Positions 11,353 through 21,808 of a stretch of DNA of 31,417 nt are shown here, piece after piece; the first letter of the stretch is position 1; each line of letters begins with the position of its first letter. A program made the translations under genes and the position numbers. The notes under the pieces are model-generated. The model did not search any database. It had not been told where the DNA came from and saw only the letters and a list, made by a program, of their open reading frames with translations. The stretch is taken from NCBI GenBank assembly GCA_025201805.1, contig MU619270.1:214980-246396 (forward strand), written 5' to 3'. This DNA comes from Parasitella parasitica. Lineage: Eukaryota; Mucoromycota; Mucoromycetes; Mucorales; Mucoraceae.

Positions 11353-11588
11353 CTACAGTGAAATGCCTTCCTTCTACGTGAAAATTAGGTTAGGTACAAT
11401 ATGGATATATAAATGGTAATTTGCAACTTACAGATATTTTGGCTGCAGCGTGGGCACCAACTTTGGTCGAAATGGCAACTGTGTGTGAGGCAATAATTCG
11501 AGCTTCTGTTTGACAGGGACAAACGTTGGACGAATCCTTGGAACTTTTGGAGTGTTTTGGCAGATAATGTTTCGATATTGTTGTTCAT
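11353..11588 (-). pseudogene. Small two-exon gene with an apparent one-base frameshift
   Basis: A TATAAAAG box, a CT-rich leader and an ATG at 11588 start a frame reading MNNNIETLSAKTLQKFQGFV. A clear intron at 11431-11374 (58 nt, GTAAGT, CTAAC branch-like site, TAG) follows. In the starting frame, splicing gives a stop at once. In the next frame the region just before the intron reads RIIASHTVAISTKVGAHAAA, and splicing in phase 0 adds a short tail KEGISL and TAG at 11353. The two halves join if one base is removed near the CCC at about 11533. The expected product is only about 57 residues, alanine-rich and probably helical. Either the gene is broken, the assembly has a one-base error, or translation shifts frame. 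Family not recognised. Confidence 0.5.
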
Positions 11589-11680
11589 TACGGTGTGATT
11601 AATAAAATTAAATGAAGACGAGAAGAAGAGAGAGAGAGAAAGGTGTGAAGAAAAAATGTGATCCCAGGCGAAGCAGCCTT

Positions 11681-11688
11681 CTTTTATA
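11681..11688 (-). promoter_or_regulatory. TATA box for the small gene at 11353-11588
   Basis: TATAAAAG on the minus strand, about 95 nt before the ATG at 11588. A pyrimidine-rich leader of CT repeats follows it (minus strand, about 11645-11605), as is common in highly expressed fungal genes. Confidence 0.6.
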
Positions 11689-11981
11689 CTTGAAGCATGA
11701 CAATGATTTATTAGATTAATAACGTTTGTGTGTGTAAATCAATATACAGATGTGCGCTATGAACCGTATCTTTGCACGATGGTTTTTTTTTAATTCTATT
11801 TTCTGGTTTCATTGTCATTCCGTGCCAAGTTGATTAATTGTAAATGTGTGGTTTCGAGCAATAATTAAAATCTTACAATAGCCCCATGGTTTTCATTTTA
11901 GTATTTGTAATATATATACATAACATTGTAATCTCAATAATGAAAATAATTCTTAATGCCAACGACAATCAAAACGTCGAC

Positions 11982-11984
<3 letters not shown>

Positions 11985-12017
<33 letters not shown>
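11985..12017 (+). repeat. Long poly-A tract
   Basis: About 33 consecutive A residues. It could be a simple homopolymer or the tail of an old retroposed copy. No target-site duplication is convincing. Confidence 0.7.
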
Positions 12018-12018
<1 letters not shown>

Positions 12019-13778
12019 CAACAGGGCCGCGTCGATCTCCTCAAGAATCTCGTTGTTTTTCGTTTGAAGCCAGTTTTGAAATTTTGCGACAAAGAAAAAT
12101 AAAATTTCTCTTTACGGATAATAAAGACAAGGCTTTTCAGTGTTACACAATGGTGCTTTGATCCCTTTTTGGTTGATGTTTACATCTAATAACCACATTG
12201 TTTCCCAGACCTAAGTTGATCTTACGATAGATCTAAGTCTGAGAAGATTGAGCCACCACTATTGGTATTATATTGCACAGTCGGCTTTCAATCAATGACC
12301 GCAGTTAGAATGCATCATGAATCTGTGAATATTCATAGCGTTTACCCAGTGATATCATTACCATAGCGTAAGCTGACAAGTACTTAACTATAATAGCTTG
12401 ACCCGCATTTAAGGATTAGACATTATGTATCATTCTTTCCTATCCCCGACTATATTGTCAAGAAGAGAATGAATAAATCTTTTTTTAGTTCGCTTTGTGA
12501 GAAATTTACGTTTACTTTTTGGAGAATTTATGTTTTTTTGTTAGTTATTGATTTATCAGATTGAGAAATTATTCAAATAAAACAGTTGTGAACTAATTGA
12601 GTAAAAGTCTCGTTTATTACATGGGAAATATGATGGTTTAAATGCTAGTGAATCCAATGGACTGATGGGGTTAAGGTGTAAGTATGAGATATGGTAGGAT
12701 CTAGAGATAAAAATGGAACATAATCTATTGATGTATGTTCCTGGATCGTGTTCAGTATTGAGTTTACTTGAGTTTGACTTCCGGTCGAGAAATTGACAGA
12801 TCAGTTATATTGATCAAATTAATCAATGCGTCTCTCCATTTGCACATGATTGCTGTTTTAGTCAAAAAGCTTTGGAGTAATGCGGCTCTTGAGGGAACTG
12901 GTACTAATGCATAAGATATACAAATGTTATGATCTCCACGAAGCTTAATTACTGATTCGAAATTAAAATGGGGATTTACAAAAGTAATATAAAAATTAAT
13001 GAACACTAAAAAATATACCAATAAAATTTATTTACACCATGGTTTCTTACAATGAATTCTGGAACAGTAAAGTCGGTTGCGATTGTAGAGCTTATGTACG
13101 ACATGATTATTTTGGAATCAGTATTATTAAATCCAAAGAACAAAGAATTGTCCAAGTTTTTCAAGCATGAGTAGCGCGCAGTTAATTAATCACTGATCTT
13201 TCTTATATACTAAAAAAGTTCATTTTCAAATTCCCAAAGCTTAAGATTAAGATATTCAACATTGTTGATTTATTGATAATGATGTGGTCTTATCTGATTC
13301 CCTTAGTAAGTCCAGATTCAGAGCTCTAAATAAGTCATCTAAAATACAAAATAAATTAATAAATCAAAAATGGATTTATGTATTAGAATGTTTATATCAA
13401 AAATAGATTGTTAATTGCACATTGTTGTGTAGTTAGTATAATTTACAAGAAATTAAAGATAATTCCGGTAACATGAATGTATACATTCATATTTTTTTGT
13501 TTGATATAATAAATGCCTTCGAACACATGTGTACATATGGCTTTGTATGTAATGCAATCAACTTCGACAGCAATTGTATAATATCAAATAGGCTCAAGAC
13601 AAGCTGTCTGTTTTTTGGCAATATATTTGGATCTCGGATTTGCAAAATACTGTGCATTTACATAACAATGCACTTGTACATACCATGCATTCTTATATTA
13701 CAGCTTTCATGCTTGCATAAAGCAGGTACAGGCAATGTATGTCCTTTAAATGTTACACTGCACTTCTTTTTTTTTTTT

Positions 13779-13788
13779 NNNNNNNNNN
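13779..13788. other. Assembly gap (ten Ns)
   Basis: Ten N characters directly after a T run and shortly before an A run. Ten Ns is a placeholder length, so the true missing length is unknown. Any frame running into it, such as 13473-13793, is not reliable. Confidence 0.97.
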
Positions 13789-14413
13789 TGTAACAAAAAA
13801 AAAGAGGCCGTGTTAGTCATTGCTTTGTAAAAGATGGTCGAATTGCTTTTCCTATCCAGACTTAATAAAAAACCTCAAAGATTTTAACCCCATTTTTCCA
13901 GCGTGATTATCAAAGATAACAATCAACCATTACACAAACAAATACATCTGACGCTATTAGATAAGGGCCTATAAATTGAATTGTATATACACGTTCAAGA
14001 TCTTTGACGTGATAACATCCAAGTTGGGTTATCGGATTAAGAGTAGGATTTCATCCAGAATCAGTTTATAGTATGACATGTAGACCCTGTCCCCGCAAAC
14101 AAACAAAAATTTTGCGTACATTTTGCTTGCATCTTGAATTCAAGTCTACCATTTCGCACCTGTTTAAAGTCGCTCAGAAAAAGATCTGAGTCATAATTCA
14201 AAATTTTTAAATAGACCGAGAAGCTATACTGTACATATAGTGCAACAGACCGAGAAAAGTTACACCAAACGCCAATTTAAAAAGAGCTTAGTCGCTCTAT
14301 TGATTTTATCTTGATTAATCAGAAAAAAAAAAGCTATAAAAGCTTGTAGATTCTCATGTACGCGTCTCTCCTTCCTTTCCCTTTGTCTTTTCACAACATA
14401 ATCTCTGCATAAA
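13789..14413. other. GAPDH upstream region
   Basis: Upstream DNA of the GAPDH gene. It contains a CCAATT-like site near 14272, an A run at 14323-14332, the TATA box at 14335-14342 and a CT-rich leader from about 14365 to 14395. No other gene is seen. Confidence 0.6.
14335..14342 (+). promoter_or_regulatory. TATA box for GAPDH
   Basis: TATAAAAG about 75 nt before the ATG at 14414, followed by a pyrimidine-rich leader (TCTCTCCTTCCTTTCCC). This is the layout expected of a strong constitutive fungal promoter. Confidence 0.75.
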
Positions 14414-15680
<1,267 letters not shown>

Positions 15681-17899
15681 GTTTATCACTAAAGCTAAAT
15701 CTTCATGTATTCATATAAATAAATAAAAATTCTTACATCACATATAAATTTACATATGCATTCTACTTGAACTTATTATGCCATTTTCCAAAACTTTTGA
15801 TTAATGAACGGATATAGTTTTATCAATTAGTTGTACACATTCACATGTAAAGAAATTTATAAACATCTACAAAGTATACGTCGGAGAGCAACCTTTTCCG
15901 CCACAATGATGATTTTAGGACTATGAGCGCTCGTGAGAAAAAATGAGGGATCCATCCGGTTTCCTCCACTTTAGTTTGCTCTAATGGTATACTTACATGT
16001 GTTTTAATTCTGCTATGTATCCGGTGTTAGCAATGATTTCAATTAATCCAGCGACTAGAAGTGAATGAAGATCACGTTTCGGTTTTACTCGGGTTGTTTA
16101 GGTAGTTACAAGCTTTTTAAGTTCGGAAACTCTTGGTATACGTTCAACTTTCTAGACAACAGAGCACTGGCATTTGTTTTTAGGAGATGGGTGAAATCGT
16201 AACTGATGTCTCTCGTAAGTTCAACTTCAGTCGTTGTGCAAACTTTTTAAGAGGATTGAATTGTGAAGGTGTGTCTTGAAAGAAGCTTTACAAGCATCAA
16301 TAGCCATCTCAAAACATAGCGCAGTACAACCTACTTTCGCAGAGGAAATTCTTGCTCGTCAAATTGTTCGATAAACTCTATTTAAAACGCATGTAAAAAG
16401 CCAGCATTACCACAAAATTAGCCTAAAATGCCTCCAAGATAGTGAAATTGTTCATTTTAGCAACTTTGACGCTATATTTATGTAGCTTCTGACCACGGCC
16501 AACGTCCAAAAGTAATCAAACAATTACTATTGATTAATAGATCCATTCTGATGAAAAAAAGCGGTTTTTTTTTTGAAACTTTTTTTTACTTGATTCTGCC
16601 TTATGGTACCTCGTCTGAAAACTTGATTTTGACAAAATCCAATTTTCAAATCATAAAATGAAGCTTTTTACTAAGGTATATATTAGAAGTATCTGTTCTC
16701 AGGTTTCGCCTCCACACTATGAATGCGTTTATTTGGTACGTGCAGGCTTAATTTTTTGATTTTCTTGCAATAAACTGAAAAACCATATTTTCAGATATAT
16801 TAATCCAATTTTTTAGAAAAATAAAAAGTAAGATATACTATAGAATATAGCTCGATCGACGCCATGTTTTGTGTTATTGCACTTGTAGGTGCTGTTTATA
16901 CATTTTGTGGTGCAAATATTCTTTAAAGAACATTTAACTTCTCATTTTGGCAAAATGGAACAAAAATGAAGTAGGCTGCCAATTAATATTTAAATTCCGC
17001 CTTCCTTGTTTAACCCAGTAGGGCTCATGACACATTTCATTAGATTTTTAAATCGGATGTACACCCCAATTGAATTCGCCATCCTTATATATCTCGAAAC
17101 GCAATCAGACTTATACTGCAATGGAAATCAAGTTTAACCTTCCAATATTGTGCTGCCTGTTGAGCCTCATTCTCAACTAATCTGCAGTAAATCTGTGTGT
17201 CCTGCAAGATGTATTAAAGCATATTCCCAAAATCTTAAAAATGATTATAGCCTTATCATCAGCATCTAATGAAAAATATTTGTGTTCATCAATAAGTGTG
17301 GATATCACAACGTCAAGATTTGATCATTTTTAAAATACGATTAAACGTAATATCACGCCTGTTTTGTCTTTTAAAAGATTCATTCTCAATGAATATATCT
17401 GTTAGATAGTATTTCATTGCCTTTGTCTTCAACTTTAAAACAATATAGAAGTATAGTAACATGGGAACCTGATATTGTCTGCCATATCCTGCGAATCAAG
17501 TATTCACTTTTACGTAAATCTATCAAAATGCTAGAGACTTCACATGATTTGATCACTTTCTTTGCATGGCTAGGATAAACAAACTTTCAGTTTGTAACTA
17601 TAACCATTCAAGGTAACTTACGGCCTTTACATGCAAATGATATGGGTCTGAATATTCCTGTAAAAGTGCTTTGACATCAATTTATGCTTAAACAAATGTA
17701 CATTTATACCTCTCCTTTTGACATTTAGCCAATTAGGATACAACATCTTTCATCTCAGCCCATTGAAATTCGTCACATCAAAAAGGTCCAAAAGAAATAT
17801 CTAGAAAAAAAAAATATGTATACATATATTTACATCAAGGGTTTTTTTCTCTGATTAAAAAAAACCCAGCATTCAACTCTTTCTTCAGTATACTGCGCT
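15681..17899. other. Gene-poor intergenic region
   Basis: 2.2 kb of AT-rich DNA between GAPDH and MDJ1. The only item of note is a possible two-exon mini-frame at 16187-16374. The rest shows no open frame of note, no RNA-gene signature and no repeat beyond short A/T runs. Confidence 0.5.
16187..16374 (+). other. Possible two-exon mini-gene or gene relic
   Basis: An ATG at 16187 reads MGEIVTDVS, then a GTAAGT donor at 16215. An AAAG acceptor at 16282 restores phase and the frame runs on as QALQASIAISKHSAVQ and on to TAA at 16372. The product would be 39 residues. Phase match across the intron and protein-like text support coding ancestry. There is no clear TATA box, and the ATG is preceded by TTTTTAG, so it may be an internal exon of a decayed gene. 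Confidence 0.25.
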
Positions 17900-19668
17900 A
17901 TGAATACAAGCCATATCACAAGACTATTTCAACCAGCTGTCAAAACAGCATTATCGTGGAAATTAAACCAAGCTATTATGACAAAGGGTACGAAAGCTAT
18001 ACTCCTTATATTGGTTACAACGATATTAATCTTTCCCCATTTCTTCGTCTGCAGCTATCAAACGATCCTCAATTGGAATGTTGCCGTCTTTTTACTTGTG
18101 CCAGCAACAAAGTCAAAAGGTAAATACAAGAAAAGATAGTGAATATGCAATGCATACATTTACAAAGCTAGATTAATATGACGATGACTCAAATTTTTGG
18201 AAAAAAAAAAAAAAAAAATAGAGAGGTTTTCATGCTTCCTCAATAGCACATCAGCCAAAACAAGACCCTTACAAGGTGCTGGGTGTTTCTAGATCATCAT
18301 CTCAGGGCGAAATTAAAAAGGCGTATTATAAGGTTTGTACATCCAACTACTGTTTTTCATGCATTGTAGCAGTATACTCACTTTTAAACTTAGCTGGCTA
18401 AACAATACCATCCTGATACAAACAAAGATAAAGATGCCCGAGAGAAATTTGTACAAATCCAAGAAGCATATGAAATACTATCAGACGAACAAAAGAGGAG
18501 CCAGTTTGACCAATTTGGGCATGGTTTTGATGGAGCAGGAATGGGCGGTTCAGGCGGTCCTGGAGGTCCAGGCGGATTTTACAGTAGCTCATCATCGAGT
18601 GGATTTCCTGGAGGCTTTGATCCAAATGATATATTTAGTCAGTTTTTCGGCGGTGGATTTGCAGGAGGTGCTAATGGAGCAGGTGATGATCCATTTCGTA
18701 CTATGAGTGGTGAGGATATCCAGGTAACAGCAGATATGATACTTGTATATACATAACTTACTTTTTACTCAAACATACACATGTCTCCTTAGGTACCTCT
18801 CACAATTGATTTCATGGATGCTGTTAAAGGTGTGAAAAAGTATGTAACTGTAAATAGTGTCACCGAGTGCCATACCTGTCATGGATCAGGCATTAAAGAA
18901 GGGAAAAAAAAGACGCAATGCAGTGTTTGCCATGGTTCTGGAGTACATACCGTCCAAATGGGTGGATTTCACATGCAGACATCTTGCCAAGCTTGCGGCG
19001 GATCTGGTTCATCAATTCCTCATGATGCGAAATGTATTACGTGCGACAGTGTGGGTAAGGTGCGAGAGAGGAAACAAGTGGAGGTGACTATCCCGCCCGG
19101 TGTCGATAATAACTCGAGGATCCGAGTACCAGGTGCTGGCGATGCACCTATCAAAGGAAAAGGCCCAAGCGGCGATCTATTCGTTTCGTTGCATGTAAGT
19201 CTTTGGATTTATCACATTGGAATGCTGCTGGAATGTTCTAAACTTTTGAGATTTATAATATATATATATGGATATAGATTCAACCGTCTAAAGTGTTCCG
19301 TAGACAAGATTCCGACATCTTTTATGACGCCAAAATACCCTTCTATAAGGCCATGCTAGGTGGTAAAATAAGAGTCCCTACTATCGATGGAGAAGTCGAT
19401 TTAAAAATACCGTCTGGTTCTCAGCCGAATGATAATATTGCTTTGAGAGGACGTGGTATTCAACGTTTAAAAGGATCCTCAAGAGGCGACCAAATCGTTC
19501 AATTGCAAGTAGAACTGCCAAGGTAAGCTTTTGATCAATGGATCTATTTTTCAATATAGCTCAATTTTGTTTAGAAGTCTGCGTGGAAAACAACGTGAAA
19601 TCATCGAGAAATACGCCTCGTTGGTGGATAAAGATTATGAAAAAGCATCGCCAAACCAAGACAATTAG
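17900..19668 (+). CDS. MDJ1: Mitochondrial DnaJ/Hsp40 co-chaperone (Mdj1/Tid1 type)
   Basis: Seven exons: 17900-17987, 18055-18119, 18222-18332, 18394-18723, 18793-19194, 19278-19522 and 19575-19668, giving 444 residues. Introns range from 52 to 102 nt. The protein stimulates mitochondrial Hsp70 in folding of matrix proteins. The N-terminus is basic and free of acids, ending in RGFHASSI, typical of a cleaved matrix presequence. The J domain starts at about residue 65 and keeps HPD at 94-96. A Gly/Phe-rich linker follows (about residues 140-195). The zinc-finger region has four cysteine pairs: C224/C227, C241/C244, C263/C266 and C279/C282. The first three are classic CxxCxGxG; the fourth reads CITCDSVG. 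The C-terminal substrate-binding domains end without a dimerisation extension of note. The N-terminal extension separates it from cytosolic Ydj1-type proteins. Confidence 0.95.
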
Positions 19669-20963
19669 TTTATAATATCTAATAAAAGCATCTAATTTGT
19701 ATTTTGAAATTATAGTTGATATAAGATATTTCATTGTGAACGTCAGAATAATACAGAATTCAGGGACCTTGTTGCTAATTTTAGTATATCATGTATTAAT
19801 TAACCACGCACGTGTAGTGAGTCAAAAAAAACCTGATTCTTGATAATGATTTATCACTCTTTAGAATGACAAAATATGTTTCGAAACGGAAGGGTTCTAA
19901 TGCATTGCATTAGCATATAATATACGATTATTATATGGGTAGGTCGTATTTGATAAATTTTTTTAAGCCTAATTATGTAGTCTCCGTAGAATTCTTTCTC
20001 TATTGACAACACATTCTTACACCAATCTGGAATTGTTCAAACGACGATTAATCTCTACCACGATCAACATTTTAGAGTTGTGTTAAATAGAAAACAAGTC
20101 TAGAATTATTAACATTCGATAGAGAACACAGGAATGTTTATTCGAATAAAAGGCTTGAGAGGTTCATTGTACGTCATTTCCAAACTGGATGATTTATGGA
20201 ATAATGAAATTAATATCTAATATAATTAAATTGTCAAAGAATGAAAACAAGGTCTAGACTCAATACATAACTTGAAAAATAATATCGAATATAAACATGT
20301 ATTGTACATGTCAATGGCAATGAACCAAAAGATGTCCCATGTGCCATAGGTAAAGTGCGTTTGACAATATGACACCCTGCTCAAACTTGGTATCCGCCGA
20401 GAAATCCCACGGGCTTGAAAACCGCATAAACTGAGTGATGCAGCCGATAGATTCATTGTCATCAGCTGTAACACTGTTTTTCACTAAGGCACATGATCCG
20501 GATGGGGCAAATTGCAAATACCGTTCTATTTGAAAAGAAGCGACGTATCTAGAATACATGTCTTAGATCAGGATGTTTCTTTTTCATTGCATCCGTAATT
20601 GTTACACTTGCCAAAATGTGTGAATTCGGGCATGAACAATTATGGTAAACCGAAAACAAATCATCATCTCCTTTTTAAAAGCAGGATAATTACAATGCAA
20701 AACAAAGCCCACAGATTCTTTATTAAGCTATGGTGTCTAAATTACCTGGCGTGTAACAGAGGATCTGCAAAGTGACAAACGATGATGAAGAACCGATTTA
20801 CATGTAATATTGAATCAAACTACAAATAAATTTATTAATGGTAATGATGTTGGCATTAAAACGAGGAAAAAAGGGGGTATTGGAATGACTAAACAGTATG
20901 CACGTAATTTCAAGTATATATACAAAGTTCAACGTATTTACAAAAATGGTAAATTATGATCGC
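19669..20963. other. Intergenic region with one probable gene relic
   Basis: About 1.3 kb between MDJ1 and the small minus-strand gene. Apart from the broken minus-strand frame at 20311-20674 I see no gene. A polyadenylation-like AATAAA lies at 19679-19684 after MDJ1. Confidence 0.5.
20311..20674 (-). pseudogene. Broken coding frame, one-base shift, family unknown
   Basis: The minus strand is open from 20674 to a TAG at 20549, reading text such as HILASVTITDAMKKKHPDLR and ending HVF. From 20559 to 20311 the neighbouring frame is open for 82 codons and reads RYVASFQIERYLQFAPSGS and CITQFMRFSSPWDFSA. The two join smoothly if one T near 20551 is dropped. The ATG at 20559 is therefore probably not a true start. 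There is no promoter signal. I do not recognise the family. Confidence 0.35.
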
Positions 20964-21239
20964 TTAGCAGATCATTCTAAAGCTTGGAGGGGAAGTTGGA
21001 GAACTTGTTGAAACAGAACTAGGCGCTGTGGACGATGGTATCACTAAATCTCCACCTTTTCTCAATTGTGCCTTTGTATAAACACATAACTGGCGTGCGT
21101 ATTCACATCGAGCCATGGCCATGATTTGATCTCTTGTAAACCTTTTTTGTTCAGTAAGTCTACCGATGGAAGCTTGTTGCTGATGCTTGGTCGTTGTGCT
21201 GATATTAGCAGTAGTAGCAGTAGTAGTAACACTGTTCAT
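20964..21239 (-). CDS. Small protein of unknown function (91 residues)
   Basis: A single exon with an ATG at 21239 and TAA at 20964. A TATAAATA box lies about 60 nt upstream and a T-rich leader follows, so transcription is likely. The product has a Thr/Ala-rich N-terminus, a basic central helix-like block (RFTRDQIMAMARCEYARQL, then CVYTKAQLRK) at about residues 34-60, and a Ser/Pro/Thr-rich tail. There is no signal peptide or membrane segment. The central block is the only part likely to be folded or conserved. The gene is divergent from BRO1 with 569 nt between the starts. Family not recognised. Confidence 0.6.
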   Translation of the reverse strand: MNSVTTTATTANISTTTKHQQQASIGRLTEQKRFTRDQIMAMARCEYARQLCVYTKAQLRKGGDLVIPSSTAPSSVSTSSPTSPPSFRMIC

Positions 21240-21297
21240 TTCTTTTTTGATTTAAAGGTAAAGAAAAAAAAGGGCATCCTTCTTCAATGCAATGGCG

Positions 21298-21305
21298 TAT
21301 TTATA
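21298..21305 (-). promoter_or_regulatory. TATA box for the 91-residue protein gene
   Basis: TATAAATA on the minus strand about 60 nt before the ATG at 21239. Confidence 0.6.
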
Positions 21306-21808
21306 CAAAAAAATCAAATGGAGATTTCAAATAATAACGAATGGGAATGAACAAAGGAATAGCTTAAAATAGAAAAGAAATGATATCATTGAGAACCTCC
21401 TTTCCTAAAACTGCTACAATCCCTCCCCTTCCATGGCTGTGTTTGGAGGTCTAAACAGACTATTCCAGACGAATTTGATTGGTGAGTCTTTTCAAAAAAC
21501 GTATGATTCATACAGCATTTTATGCTAAATGTTTTGTCCAACCTTTATCAGGTAGATCCCCATCTCGCTCTTGTTTTTTATTGATGCTCAGAGGCGTTAT
21601 AATAGCACGTCCAAGACCTGAAAAATCAACTACATCATTAATAAGCATCGCACAGCTAGGATTTACATTTGGACATGAAATGCTGTTGTTGTCGCTGAAG
21701 GTTGTTGGACACGTTGATTGTGACCTGTTTCGAGGGGCTTCTCTTAAGATTTGTTGCGTTATCCCTTTGCATATTCCCCTCTTCTTATAAAACACATTGC
21801 AAATTAAT
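21306..21808. other. Divergent promoter region with a protein-like minus-strand frame
   Basis: This lies between two divergent genes. TATAAAAC at 21786-21793 is only about 16-23 nt from the BRO1 start, so may not be the true TATA box. The minus strand is open at 21795-21520 with text such as CPNVNPSCAMLINDVVDFSG and GLGRAIITPLSIN, which looks coding, but it has no ATG at its start. The plus strand is also open at 21479-21790, so I do not call a gene. Confidence 0.35.

Larger units (their letters stand above)
11589..13778. other. Gene-poor intergenic region left of the gap
   Basis: AT-rich DNA. It holds an A run of about 33 nt at 11985-12017, an imperfect inverted repeat around 12208-12240 (GACCTAAG / CTAAGTC arms), and an unsupported minus-strand frame at 12764-13021. 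I see no gene that can be defended. Confidence 0.5.

Noticed and set aside
11515-11533. A 19-nt GT...AG segment that would repair the frame of the small gene
   Set aside because: It is far shorter than the 49-102 nt introns elsewhere in the window; a one-base indel is simpler.
12208-12240. Imperfect inverted repeat (GACCTAAG / CTAAGTC)
   Set aside because: The arms are short and mismatched, there is no paired element or duplication, and it could be chance.
12764-13021. 85-codon minus-strand frame
   Set aside because: Composition fits AT-rich noncoding DNA; no start context, splice sites or recognisable motif.
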